Both the position numbers and the translations under genes were made by a program. Source: Mycolicibacter senuensis (lineage in GTDB: Bacteria > Actinomycetota > Actinomycetes > Mycobacteriales > Mycobacteriaceae). From it: a stretch of 64,000 nucleotides of DNA. This document shows positions 24,857 to 33,067 of the stretch, piece by piece. Positions within the stretch are counted from its first letter, which is position 1; the number at the start of each line of letters is the position of its first letter. The DNA lies in NCBI RefSeq assembly GCF_003284925.1, contig NZ_QMEX01000007.1, forward strand, positions 23,971 through 87,970. The letters run 5' to 3'. The notes below the pieces were generated by a model. It was not told the DNA's origin. It saw nothing but the letters and a program-made list of their open reading frames with translations, and did not search any database.

Positions 24857-25902
24857 CACGCGCGGACGGGTCTGGTCTGGGCCATCGTGGTACCCCAGCT
24901 GTGCAGCGCCGCAGCGTGCAGTCCACCGAGGCCGCCGGCGAACAACACGATGACGTCCTCCGGGCGCCGCGCCAGCAACACCCGGCCCTGGCCGTTGATC
25001 CGGCCGTGCTGCTCGTAGAGCTGTTGATAGTGCACGGGCCACTCGGTGACCGGGATGGACGCGGATTCCCACAGCAGGTTTTGGACGTCGGCCGGGTCGG
25101 GGTAGGCCGCGCCGATCATGGGCGCCCACACCGGGTTGAGCACCACCACCACTTCGGCGAAGGACAACTGGAGCAGATAGCCATTAGCACCGTGATAGGC
25201 CAACGAGCGACCGATGAACTGCAGCAACGTGTCTGCGTCGGTGGCCATGGTTTCACAGATGTTGACGGTGCCCATCGTCCCGAACGCGGTGACCGCGTCA
25301 CCACCCACACCGCGGCGCTGCGCCAGCGGGGCCCACGGCGAGCGTTCCTCCCACTCACCGAACACGATGCCGGTAGTTCGGGCCGGTTGCCCGAACGTGC
25401 TCTGCGAGGTGACGCCGATCCGCTGCCCGGCCACGTTGCGCATGATGAGTTGCAGTGCCCGCCCGATGGCGGCAGCACGCCCGTCGGCGCCGCCGAGGCA
25501 GCCGGCCCCGAACGGAATGCCCAGCGAGTGGCGCTGTTCGCCGTTGACGATCAGGGCCGTCGTCACCGAGCCTGTAGTGGCGTTCAAGGCATGCAGCTCA
25601 TACCGGGGGTCGGCCACGGCCTCGACCGCAGCGCGCAGCAGCGGCAGCGCCGACGCGGGCGCTCCGGCCATCACAGCGTTGATCGCCAGTTTCTCGGCGG
25701 TGACCGGGGCATTCGACGGCGGCAACTCAGCGACCACCTCGGCCGGGTCCACTCCCCACTGCTGCAGATAGCCCTCCACCCGCGCGGCGGTGGGCGGAAT
25801 CAGCGGCAACCCGTCGCTCCAGCCACGCTCCCGAGCGAACGCGTCGAAGTCGTCCTGATCGGCCGGGACATCGACGGTCGCGCTCTGCAAGGCAGCGGCC
25901 AT
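24856..25902 (-). CDS. Conserved protein of unknown function, partner of UGSC protein
   Basis: A 348-aa soluble protein. It begins with an R-G-W-S-D-G-L-P-L-I-P-P-T segment near residue 23, then P-V-T-A-E-K-L-A-I-N-A-V-M-A-G near 60, a G-A-G-C-L-G-G-A-D-G-R segment near 125, F-G-E-W-E-E-R-S-P-W near 175 and a C-terminal L-L-A-R-R-P-E-D-V-I-V-L-F-A-G-G-L-G-G region. It has few Cys (near 129 and 205). I do not recognise an assigned function. I recall, without certainty, that proteins of this type stand beside UGSC-family proteins. Overlaps with both neighbours (TGATG) show strict co-translation with the NifU-UGSC protein. ATG 25902 is the first start after that stop. Confidence 0.75.
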   Translation of the reverse strand: MAAALQSATVDVPADQDDFDAFARERGWSDGLPLIPPTAARVEGYLQQWGVDPAEVVAELPPSNAPVTAEKLAINAVMAGAPASALPLLRAAVEAVADPRYELHALNATTGSVTTALIVNGEQRHSLGIPFGAGCLGGADGRAAAIGRALQLIMRNVAGQRIGVTSQSTFGQPARTTGIVFGEWEERSPWAPLAQRRGVGGDAVTAFGTMGTVNICETMATDADTLLQFIGRSLAYHGANGYLLQLSFAEVVVVLNPVWAPMIGAAYPDPADVQNLLWESASIPVTEWPVHYQQLYEQHGRINGQGRVLLARRPEDVIVLFAGGLGGLHAAALHSWGTTMAQTRPVRA

Positions 25903-26747
25903 CAGACCACCGCACCGAGGGCGTCGAGCAACCGCGGGAAGGCGTCGCGCGCCGCCGCCCGCACCTGGTCCTCGGGCAGCACATTCAGCGACGAATCCAG
26001 TTGCAGCAGCCGCAGGCCGGGGCGGCCGGCATCGGTGGCCAAGGTGGCTGCGAGTCCGACGAAGTGCTCGGTCACGGCGACGACGGTGGGTATTCCCCGG
26101 TGCAATGCATTGAGGCCGTCCTTGACGCTCCACGAGGTACACGAGCCGCAATTAGCCAATCCCGAGATGATCGCATCCACGCCACCGACGAACGCGTCGT
26201 ACTCGGCCTGGTGACGTTCGCCTTCGGGGCCTTTCAACCCCTGGGCCCGCCGCCATGTCGTCACGACAGCCCCCGCTCGTTGAAGTTCCGGGATCCATTC
26301 GGCAACGGTCTGGTCGTACGCCGCCCACAACACGTCGACCCGTAAGCCGATCCGCTTGCCGGCCAACGGCCCCAGATCGGGTCCCGGGTCATCGTCGCCC
26401 GGTACCACACCGGCCGTCGGGTCCAATACCGAAATGGTGTGCGGCACCGCAACGGTCGAGGCTCGCGCCGGCGCCACCCGCGGATCGTCGAGCAGCAGCG
26501 TCCGGACTGCGGGCACAACACTGCGCAACCGGGTGCCGACGACATCGCGCAACCGGTCCGGCGGCAATACGCAATCGGCGCACTCCACGGTTTCGAGGCA
26601 AAGTTTGAGTGAAACCGCGCCGCTGGCTTCATCCACGGCGATGAGCTCGAGCGATCCGCCGTCACCGCCGAACATCGCGGATAGCTCGGCAACCACGTCG
26701 GCGACCACGGCGCGGCTAATCGGTTCTTTGAGTTCTGTGTCCAACAT
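25902..26747 (-). CDS. NifU-like domain fused to a UGSC-family redox domain
   Basis: A 281-aa protein of two parts. Residues 10-88 match the NifU C-terminal type (M-F-G-G-D-G-G-S-L-E-L followed by Cys56-x2-Cys59), a family that binds Fe-S clusters. Residues about 105-281 match the UGSC family of cysteine or selenocysteine proteins, with Cys200-Gly-Ser-Cys203-Thr-Ser and a downstream G-I-P-T-V-V-A-V stretch. The motif codons are TGC and TGT, so this is the Cys form. AGAGGAA seven bases upstream supports ATG 26747. A 25-bp operator palindrome lies 54 bases upstream. The role is unknown; thiol redox or Fe-S handling for the pathway is inferred. Confidence 0.78.
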   Translation of the reverse strand: MLDTELKEPISRAVVADVVAELSAMFGGDGGSLELIAVDEASGAVSLKLCLETVECADCVLPPDRLRDVVGTRLRSVVPAVRTLLLDDPRVAPARASTVAVPHTISVLDPTAGVVPGDDDPGPDLGPLAGKRIGLRVDVLWAAYDQTVAEWIPELQRAGAVVTTWRRAQGLKGPEGERHQAEYDAFVGGVDAIISGLANCGSCTSWSVKDGLNALHRGIPTVVAVTEHFVGLAATLATDAGRPGLRLLQLDSSLNVLPEDQVRAAARDAFPRLLDALGAVV

Positions 26748-26800
26748 TGTGAAGTTCCTCTTCTGATGAACGGACGGCCGATGGGCGGTCTCAGCATCGC

Positions 26801-26825
26801 CCATATCGTAAGGCTTCTATTATAG
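26801..26825. promoter_or_regulatory. Operator palindrome, copy 1
   Basis: This 25-bp site fits the half-site CTATAnCGnAAG, one central base (26813) and the mirror CTTnCGnTATAG. Here the left arm reads CCATA-T-CG-T-AAG and the right arm CTT-C-TA-T-TATAG, so three arm bases deviate. It lies 54 bp upstream of the NifU-UGSC gene on the minus strand. Copies 2 and 3 are at 29118 and 33035, all at gene starts. Confidence 0.7.
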
Positions 26826-26838
26826 ATTTGTCCATGCG

Positions 26839-27837
26839 TCAGCAGGCCAAGATCAAGGGTGGCAGCGGCGTCCCGGAGCTCCCCGGTGCAAACAGTTCGC
26901 CGGCCAGCTCGAGTTCGAGCGTGGTGGCGCTGCCGAACAGCACGTCGAGCTGCATCGCGCGCGCCACGTAGCGGTGCAGGATGTTCTCCTCGGTCAAGCC
27001 GATGGCACCACTCAACTGCAACGCCGACGCGCGCGCCGCGCGTTGAGCATGGCTGGCAGCAATCTTCGCGGCGCGGGCCACGCCATGCCCACCGTCGGTG
27101 GCAGCCTCGGCGAGCAGAGCTCGGGCGCCATCGATCTCCGCCTGCGCCTGGGCGAGCTGGTGCCGGACGACCTGGAAAGCCGCGATGCTGTGCCCATACT
27201 GGCGGCGGGCGCTGACGTGTTGGGCGGTGAGGTCTAACGCTCGCGCGGCCAGCGCAAGGACTTCGGTGGCGATCAGGCGTCGCCCCTCGGCGACGGTGTC
27301 GGACCACTCGGCATCCGCCGGGTGACCGTCGTCGGTCACGGTGGCCGTCGCCTGCAGCCAGGACACTGAGGGGTCGAACGTCTGCAGCGCCACGACGTCG
27401 ACGTCAGCGGCCGACACCGTGGTCACCCGGATATCGTCACCGGCGAGGAAGGGCACCACGATGGTGTCGGTGGGTTGCGGCGGTCCCTGCAGCAGTCCGA
27501 CGACACGGCCGGGGCCCGATGACGGGGCGGCACCCGGCGGGAACGGGAGCAGAAGCAGAGCGCCACCCGCCGGCGGAGCCGTGGCAAGAGCCGGGGTGAG
27601 CCGCTCGATCAGCGTGCTGTCGAGGAGGTCCGATGTCGTCAACGACACCGCATGCTGGGCCACCAGAATCTGTTCAGCGGCCAGCGGATACTCCTCGGCG
27701 ACATCACTCCAGCCGAGTTCCCCGAGCATCGGTGCCAATCGGTGAAAGCAGCCCTGCTCGGCCCCGGCGAACATCTCGTTGACGGATTGTTCGATCAGAA
27801 CCCGTGTCTGCGCGTCAGGTGTGCGGTTCTTGGCCAT
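26839..27837 (-). CDS. Acyl-CoA dehydrogenase-like short partner subunit (paralogue)
   Basis: A 332-aa ACAD-family protein with a reduced N-terminal/middle region and an intact C-terminal helical domain: R-R-Q-Y-G-H-S-I-A-A-F-Q near residue 215 and S-G-A-I-G-L-T-E-E-N near 280. The N-terminal H-R-L-A-P-M-L-G-E-L-G-W-S-D-V-A-E-E-Y-P segment mirrors the Q-L-A-E-L-G-W-S-D-I-E-I-E-Y-P of the protein at 19047, showing common origin. ATG 27837 lies five bases after the stop of the large ACAD subunit. It probably forms the second alpha2beta2 dehydrogenase of the window with the 27842-29053 product. Confidence 0.87.
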   Translation of the reverse strand: MAKNRTPDAQTRVLIEQSVNEMFAGAEQGCFHRLAPMLGELGWSDVAEEYPLAAEQILVAQHAVSLTTSDLLDSTLIERLTPALATAPPAGGALLLLPFPPGAAPSSGPGRVVGLLQGPPQPTDTIVVPFLAGDDIRVTTVSAADVDVVALQTFDPSVSWLQATATVTDDGHPADAEWSDTVAEGRRLIATEVLALAARALDLTAQHVSARRQYGHSIAAFQVVRHQLAQAQAEIDGARALLAEAATDGGHGVARAAKIAASHAQRAARASALQLSGAIGLTEENILHRYVARAMQLDVLFGSATTLELELAGELFAPGSSGTPLPPLILAC

Positions 27838-27841
27838 AGTG

Positions 27842-29053
27842 CTAATCCTTCGGAAGTGCCAGAACATGGTCGGCGATGATGCCGCGCTGGATTTCCGCGG
27901 AGCCGCCCATGATCGTGGCGGCGCGCGAATACCACCACTCCACCGCCCAATCGTGGGCGTAGCGCCGGTCGGTCGGCGCGGCAACCAGCGATGCCGCCTC
28001 CATCACATCGGCGACGAGGTCGTGTGCCGCCTTGTCCGCCTGCCCGCACAACAACTTATCGATGCTTGCCTCGGGCCCAAGCGCCTGTCCTGAGGCCAGC
28101 CGCCGAAGGGACTGCAAGCCGCGGGCTCTGGCCGTCAACACCTGCACATAGATGCGCGCGAAGGCCGCGGTTTGGGCGGCGCCGGCGATGTCATGAGCCA
28201 TCATTTCATCGCGGAGTCGCCGCATCGACCGCATCAACCGTGACGTCGACGCATAGCAGTACATGGCCCGTTCCCACTGCATCAGGTACATCGCCACCGC
28301 CCAGCCACCGTCGATCTTGCCGATCACCCGTTCCAGCGGCACGTCCACGTCGTCGAAGAACACCTCGGCGAGTTCGCGCTGGCCGCTGGCCAGCGCGATC
28401 GGCCGGATGGTGATTCCCGGGCAGTCGGTATCGACCAGAACGATCGTCAGTCCACGGTGCCGCGATTCGGGGGCACCGGTGCGAACCAGGCACAGTAACC
28501 GGGTCGCGGTCGCCCCCTGGCTGGTCCATATCTTTTGGCCGCTGATGATCATCCGGTCGTTGTCGATGCTTCCGCGGGTACGTAACGCGGCCAGGTCGCT
28601 GCCGGCATCGGGCTCGCTGAACGCTTGCCCCCACCACTCCGCGCCGCGCAGGTATCCCGGAAGCAGCTTCGCGGCCAACTCGGGGGCGAAGCCCAGTACG
28701 GCAGGGCCGACCGTATCCAGCGTCATGCACTGCTCCGGGATCGGCAGGTCGGCCATGCTCAATTCTTCGTAGAGGACAGCCCGGTGGATCTCGCTGCCGC
28801 CCAGACCCGCCACGGCCGGCGGCCATCCGTAACGGTTCCAGCCTGCCGAATACAGCAGCGCCAGCAGGCGAGCGTGCGACTGGAGAATCTCTTCGGTTGA
28901 TTGCGCCGGGTCGACACGCCAGGCGTCGAGTTGCGGTTCGGTGCGTAAGAAATGTCGCAGTTCGCGGCGGTAGGCCGTCACGTCCGCGGCCAGCTCCCCG
29001 GGCGTGACTCCTACGACGGCCGTCGGCGGCTGCGTGACTTCTGGCGTGTTCAT
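27842..29053 (-). CDS. Acyl-CoA dehydrogenase, large partner (paralogue)
   Basis: A 403-aa acyl-CoA dehydrogenase with F-S-E-P-D-A-G-S-D-L-A near residue 150, G-Q-K-I-W-T-S-Q-G, L-A-E-V-F-F-D-D-V and a C-terminal M-G-G-S-A-E-I-Q-R-G-I-I. It shares long blocks with the 17845-19050 product (for example N-R-Y-G-W-P and P-I-A-L-A-S-G), so the two arose by duplication. GAGGAG six bases upstream fixes ATG 29053; an ATG at 29089 would add twelve residues. It heads the minus-strand operon ACAD pair, then NifU-UGSC, partner and CaiB-like protein, and is divergent from the P450 at 29217 across a shared palindrome. Confidence 0.92.
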   Translation of the reverse strand: MNTPEVTQPPTAVVGVTPGELAADVTAYRRELRHFLRTEPQLDAWRVDPAQSTEEILQSHARLLALLYSAGWNRYGWPPAVAGLGGSEIHRAVLYEELSMADLPIPEQCMTLDTVGPAVLGFAPELAAKLLPGYLRGAEWWGQAFSEPDAGSDLAALRTRGSIDNDRMIISGQKIWTSQGATATRLLCLVRTGAPESRHRGLTIVLVDTDCPGITIRPIALASGQRELAEVFFDDVDVPLERVIGKIDGGWAVAMYLMQWERAMYCYASTSRLMRSMRRLRDEMMAHDIAGAAQTAAFARIYVQVLTARARGLQSLRRLASGQALGPEASIDKLLCGQADKAAHDLVADVMEAASLVAAPTDRRYAHDWAVEWWYSRAATIMGGSAEIQRGIIADHVLALPKD

Positions 29054-29117
29054 CGGCGACTCCTCGGTTGGCGCGGTCGGCATGAGCATCGAATCTGAAG
29101 AAGTAGCCTGGACGCCT

Positions 29118-29142
29118 CCATAGTAGATGGCTTACGTTATAG
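29118..29142. promoter_or_regulatory. Operator palindrome, copy 2 (divergent promoter)
   Basis: This 25-bp site reads CCATA-G-TA-G-ATG, central G (29130), CTT-A-CG-T-TATAG, so the right arm fits the consensus fully and the left arm partly. It is centred between ACAD 29053 (-) and P450 29217 (+), 65 and 75 bp from the two starts. That placement suits one regulator controlling both directions. Confidence 0.68.
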
Positions 29143-29216
29143 GCCAGGCAACGCGGTGTCGTGGCCATCCCGGCGAATCTGGCACCCGTTGAGACCGCGC
29201 CGAGGAGTAGCTACCG

Positions 29217-30440
29217 ATGACGGATACCCGCCCCCACACTCAGCCCCGCTCCACGATCGACCTCGACCACCATTCTCCGAAATTCCGCGAAGACCCTTAC
29301 GGTCCGATTGCGCGGCTACGGGAATCGGGTTGCCCGGTAGCGCATTCCGAGCATCACGGTGGCTTTTGGGCGTTGATGGATTACGCGTCGGTGTTCGATG
29401 CGGCACGCGACGACGACCTGTTCAATTCGTATCCCACGGTTGGAGTGCCGCCCAGCGGGATGCCGTTCCCGATTCTGCCCATCGAATCGGATCCGCCGCA
29501 GACCAAGGAACTGCGCGATGTCACGCTGCGGCAGTTCTCGCCCAAGGCCGCCGAGACAGCGCGGCCGATGGCTACCGCGATCGCGAATGAGTTGATCGAT
29601 TCGTTCATCGAACGTGGCACCTGCGACATCGTCGCCGAATTCACCACCCCGCTGCCGGCCCGCGTGATCCTGCGCATGCTGAAGTGGGACGAGTCTCGAT
29701 ACCGCGATTGGGTGCAGTGGGTTCACACGTTGGTGCACGATCGCTCCGACGACCCGGAGAAGGCCGGTATCGCCGGCATGGAGCTTTTCGGCGAGATCGC
29801 CAAACAGCTCCAGGCGCGTCGCGCCGAGGGCCTGGGCGACGACCTGTTCAGCGATATCCTGCGCGGCACCCTGGACGGCACACCGCTCGATGACACCCAG
29901 ATCACCATGTACGGATTCCTGATGATGCTCGGCGGCATGGACACCACCAGCGGGCTGACCGGCAATGTCCTGCTGCGCCTCTGCCAAGAGCCACAGCTCC
30001 GCAAGGAACTGACCAACGATCCAAGCCTCCTCGCACAGGGCACCGACGAGTTTCTCCGGCACTGCACGCCCGTTGTAGGGCAGGCGCGCACGGTCTCGCG
30101 CGAAACCAGGTTCCACGGTCAGCAGCTGCAGGCGGGCGAGCGCGCGCTGCTGATGTGGGCGGCGGCCAACCGCGACCCGACGGTCTTCGAGAACCCCGAT
30201 ACCTTGGACCTGCGCCGCCCGAACGCCCGAAAGCACCTGTCCTTCGGTGTCGGTATCCACCGCTGTCTGGGGTCTCATTTCGCCCGAATGATGTTCCAGG
30301 TCATGGTCGATCACATCCTGCAACGGCTGCCCGACTTCGAGCTCGCCGGTGAGTACGAACGGTTCCCGGACGCAGGTGAAGTGAATGCGGTGCGGCGGCT
30401 ACCCATCAAGTTCACCCCGGGCCAAGCCTTGCGACGCTGA
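29217..30440 (+). CDS. Cytochrome P450
   Basis: A 407-aa P450 with I-helix G-G-M-D-T-T-S-G near residue 240, K-helix D-E-F-L-R near 276 and heme loop F-G-V-G-I-H-R-C-L-G near 344. It is a close relative of the P450 at 11030-12253, with matching length and shared blocks, but no ferredoxin gene accompanies it. GAGGAG about ten bases upstream supports ATG 29217. It is the first gene of a plus-strand operon with an SDR, a TIM-barrel protein and an F420 oxidoreductase, likely induced together with the divergent ACAD operon. Confidence 0.93.
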   Translation: MTDTRPHTQPRSTIDLDHHSPKFREDPYGPIARLRESGCPVAHSEHHGGFWALMDYASVFDAARDDDLFNSYPTVGVPPSGMPFPILPIESDPPQTKELRDVTLRQFSPKAAETARPMATAIANELIDSFIERGTCDIVAEFTTPLPARVILRMLKWDESRYRDWVQWVHTLVHDRSDDPEKAGIAGMELFGEIAKQLQARRAEGLGDDLFSDILRGTLDGTPLDDTQITMYGFLMMLGGMDTTSGLTGNVLLRLCQEPQLRKELTNDPSLLAQGTDEFLRHCTPVVGQARTVSRETRFHGQQLQAGERALLMWAAANRDPTVFENPDTLDLRRPNARKHLSFGVGIHRCLGSHFARMMFQVMVDHILQRLPDFELAGEYERFPDAGEVNAVRRLPIKFTPGQALRR

Positions 30441-30468
30441 GACCGCGACGAACCCGAAAGGATCTTGA

Positions 30469-31212
30469 GTGTCGACTGCCGAAACCACCGTTTGGATCAC
30501 CGGTGCCACCAGCGGTATTGGCGCAGCCCTGGCCGAGACGGTGCCCTACCCCGGCGCGCATGTCATCAACATCGCGCGGCGACCGCATCCGACATTGGAG
30601 AGTGTTCGAGCCGACCTGTCCGAGCCGGCCGACTGGGATGCCGTCGCCGAACATCTCGCCACCGAACTCGGCAACTTCAACGGGCGCCGCGCGGTCTTTG
30701 TCAACAATGCCTTCGTCCAGGATCCCGTCGGATTGATCGGCGAGGTCGATCCCGTCGCCTACCGCCGTCATGTATTGGCCAACGCGGCGGCGCCACTGAT
30801 CCTTGGCGAGGCATTCCTGCGCAACGCCCCCACCGACGTCGAAGTCGGACTGGTGATGATTTCGTCCGCCGCTGCTCGGGTGCCGTTCGCCGGACGGGCA
30901 GGGTACGGCGCCGGCAAAGCCGCCATGGAGCAGTGGGTACGCACCGTGCGGGCAGAACTGGCGCAACGGCCGGGAAACCGTTGGGTGGTAGCCATCCGTC
31001 CCGGTGCCGTGGACACCCCGTCCTTGCGCGCCGACGCATCAGTCGATGTCTCGATCAACCCGTTGGCACCGAGCATTCGGCAGGCGCTCGCCGATGGAAT
31101 AGTCGACTCGCCCGAACTGGCGGCGCGCCGGATCTGGGACGTGGTGCCTCCCGGCCCGGAAACACCTGCGGTGGTATTGCTCGGTGAGATGATCGCCCCA
31201 CCAGGGCGTTAA
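30469..31212 (+). CDS. SDR oxidoreductase
   Basis: A 247-aa short-chain dehydrogenase with T-G-A-T-S-G-I-G near residue 11, V-N-N-A-F in place of NNAG near 81, the catalytic Ser in I-S-S-A-A-A and Tyr-Lys in Y-G-A-G-K near 146. The N-terminal nucleotide domain is short and lacks the usual E-x-G-A segment, as in the sepiapterin-reductase-like group. GTG 30469 follows AAAGGA. It lies 28 bases after the P450 and may oxidise the alcohol that enzyme makes. Confidence 0.87.
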   Translation: MSTAETTVWITGATSGIGAALAETVPYPGAHVINIARRPHPTLESVRADLSEPADWDAVAEHLATELGNFNGRRAVFVNNAFVQDPVGLIGEVDPVAYRRHVLANAAAPLILGEAFLRNAPTDVEVGLVMISSAAARVPFAGRAGYGAGKAAMEQWVRTVRAELAQRPGNRWVVAIRPGAVDTPSLRADASVDVSINPLAPSIRQALADGIVDSPELAARRIWDVVPPGPETPAVVLLGEMIAPPGR

Positions 31213-31216
31213 CCTC

Positions 31217-32071
31217 GTGAGTATCGCTTCAGAGCTCGTGCTCTACAACGGGTGCCTGCTGCCCACGCCGTTTCGTGACTTCGTTGCCGCCGCGGCGTCC
31301 GCGGGTTTCGACGCGGTCAGTGTGTGGCCTCTCGTCTACCACCGGGCGGTGTCGCGCGAAGGACTCACACCGGCGGCCATGCGACGGATCCTCCAGGATG
31401 CCGGTATCTCCTGCGTCGAACTGGAAGGATGCGACGACTGGTCGCCCGAAACCCCAAACGGGCAGGAAAAGGCGGTATTCCGCTCCCGGTGGGACCGATC
31501 GGCGTTCTTCGCAGCGGCCGCCGAACTGGGCGCTGATACCGTCTCGGCAGCGCTTACCGGTGATCAGACGGTGCCGGTCGCCGCAGCCAGCGATCGGTTT
31601 GGCGTGCTGTGCGCCGATGCCGCTGCTTTCGGCCTGCGGGTATCGCTGGAGTTCGTCGCGTTCGGCCCGGTGCGCGACTTGGCCACCGGCTGGCAAATCC
31701 TGCGCGACGCAGCCCCGCCCAACGGCGGGCTCACCATCGACATCAGCCACCTGATCCGCGGCGGATGGGATGAGCGCACGCTGACCGGCATCCCGCCGGA
31801 CCGCATTTTCGCAGTACAGCTCTGCGACGGTCCACTCACCGGACCGCCGGACTTGGCCGAGGAAGCGATGTATCACCGCGCGCTGCCGGGAGCGGGCGAA
31901 TTCGACATTGCGACAATCCTTTCCCTGCTCGCTGATAAGGGTGTCCGCACCCGGGTCGGCCCCGAGCTCTTCCAGGCGAGTTGGGCCCGCCGGGCGCCGT
32001 TGGCGGTTGCCCGCGAGTTGCTCGACGCGACCCGCTCGGTGTTGTGTGCCAATGACCGGGCCAACGAATAA
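31217..32071 (+). CDS. Sugar-phosphate isomerase/epimerase-like TIM-barrel protein
   Basis: A 284-aa protein of the xylose-isomerase-like TIM-barrel (AP endonuclease 2) superfamily. Conserved acidic and His residues occur in L-E-F-V-A-F near residue 142, T-I-D-I-S-H-L near 175, V-Q-L-C-D-G near 200 and P-E-L-F near 251, the usual metal-binding strand ends. Members isomerise or epimerise hydroxy-ketones and cyclic polyols; some act on inositols or aromatic intermediates. The gene starts with GTG four bases after the SDR stop. The substrate is unknown, but a keto-alcohol from the P450/SDR pair is a reasonable guess. Confidence 0.83.
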   Translation: MSIASELVLYNGCLLPTPFRDFVAAAASAGFDAVSVWPLVYHRAVSREGLTPAAMRRILQDAGISCVELEGCDDWSPETPNGQEKAVFRSRWDRSAFFAAAAELGADTVSAALTGDQTVPVAAASDRFGVLCADAAAFGLRVSLEFVAFGPVRDLATGWQILRDAAPPNGGLTIDISHLIRGGWDERTLTGIPPDRIFAVQLCDGPLTGPPDLAEEAMYHRALPGAGEFDIATILSLLADKGVRTRVGPELFQASWARRAPLAVARELLDATRSVLCANDRANE

Positions 32072-32083
32072 GGAGAGCGCCGC

Positions 32084-33007
32084 ATGAAGTTCTCGATCGT
32101 GCTTCCCAACTGCATGACCGTCGAAGCGGTCAGCCAACCATGGGAGGCCGGCCTCTCCGGAGCGGAGATCGCCCGAGTAGCCCGCCTCGCCGACGAAATC
32201 GGGTTCACCACGGCGCTGGTGTCCGAGCACTTCTTCTTCCCTTCCGAGCACGTCGCGCTCTCCGGTGAGCACGCGCTGCACGCCACCACCGCCCTTGGCT
32301 ATTTCGCCGGCGTCACCAGTCGGCTTCGGGTCGGATCGTTGGTCAGCATTCTGCCCCTGCACCACCCCCTCATCGCCGCGAAGGCCTGGGCAACGCTGGA
32401 CTGGCTGACCGGCGGGCGCGCCGTCGTCGGGCTCGGGGTGGGTTGGCTCCGCGAGGAGTTCGACGTTCTGGGCATTCCCTTCTCCCAACGAGGTAAACGG
32501 ATGGACGAATACGTCGATGCCATGGTCGAATTGTGGACCGCGCAACGACCCGACTTCCACGGCCGCCACGTCGATTTCCAGGACATCGCCTTCGCGCCCA
32601 AGCCCGTTCAAACGCCTTATCCCCCACTCTGGTTCGGCGGCGACTCGCGCGCCGCAGTGGAACGCGTCGCCAGAATTGGTTCCGGCTGGGCACCGCTACA
32701 GACCCCCCCGGAACGGATTCCCCGTCGGCTCGACTACATCCGGTCGCGACCCACCTGGCGCGATCGGCCACTGGATGTCTTTTACTCCACCGCGTGGCTG
32801 AATATGGGCGACGCTCACGCCGTCCTCGACAACCCCGCGGCCAAGGGCAGTTGGCATGCCGACGAGGTTGTCGACCAATGTGGACAACTGGCCGAAGTAG
32901 GCGTGACTGAGACCTGGGTACCGCCGCCACCGGTCCGCGACCTGGAGGAGTACCTCGACCACATGCGATGGGTCGCCGCGGAGGTCATGCCCGAATTGCG
33001 CCAGTAG
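32084..33007 (+). CDS. F420-dependent luciferase-like oxidoreductase (Rv2161c-like)
   Basis: A 307-aa luciferase-like TIM-barrel protein. It has M-K-F-S-I-V-L-P-N at the N-terminus, V-S-E-H-F-F-F-P near residue 45, the G-G-R-A-V-V-G-L-G-V-G-W motif near 110-121, and P-K-P-V-Q-T-P-Y-P-P-L-W-F-G-G near 170. These features fit the mycobacterial F420-type subfamily; I place it near Rv2161c from memory. It may reduce or oxygenate a keto or enone group. AGGAG eleven bases upstream gives ATG 32084. It is last in the P450 operon, 60 bases before the operator at the crotonase gene. Confidence 0.87.
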   Translation: MKFSIVLPNCMTVEAVSQPWEAGLSGAEIARVARLADEIGFTTALVSEHFFFPSEHVALSGEHALHATTALGYFAGVTSRLRVGSLVSILPLHHPLIAAKAWATLDWLTGGRAVVGLGVGWLREEFDVLGIPFSQRGKRMDEYVDAMVELWTAQRPDFHGRHVDFQDIAFAPKPVQTPYPPLWFGGDSRAAVERVARIGSGWAPLQTPPERIPRRLDYIRSRPTWRDRPLDVFYSTAWLNMGDAHAVLDNPAAKGSWHADEVVDQCGQLAEVGVTETWVPPPPVRDLEEYLDHMRWVAAEVMPELRQ

Positions 33008-33034
33008 CCGCATCGAGGGCAGCCGGGGCGCTTT

Positions 33035-33059
33035 CTATATCGTAAGCCTTCCGTTATAG
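33035..33059. promoter_or_regulatory. Operator palindrome, copy 3 (best match), overlapping a -10
   Basis: Every arm position fits: CTATA-T-CG-T-AAG, central C (33047), CTT-C-CG-T-TATAG. The right end forms TATAGT (33055-33060), a good -10 box, seven bases before GTG 33068. A repressor bound here would cover the promoter. It is the most symmetric of the three copies. Confidence 0.75.
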
Positions 33060-33067
33060 TTCGCGTT

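Noticed and set aside
26138..26150. Possible selenocysteine at the UGSC motif
   Set aside because: The motif codons read TGC-GGC-TCG-TGT on the minus strand, so both positions are Cys and no in-frame TGA is present.
24856..26151. N-terminal extension of the 348-aa UGSC partner into the upstream gene
   Set aside because: The extra residues are the Arg-rich shadow of the NifU-UGSC gene. ATG 25902 at the TGATG junction is the natural start.
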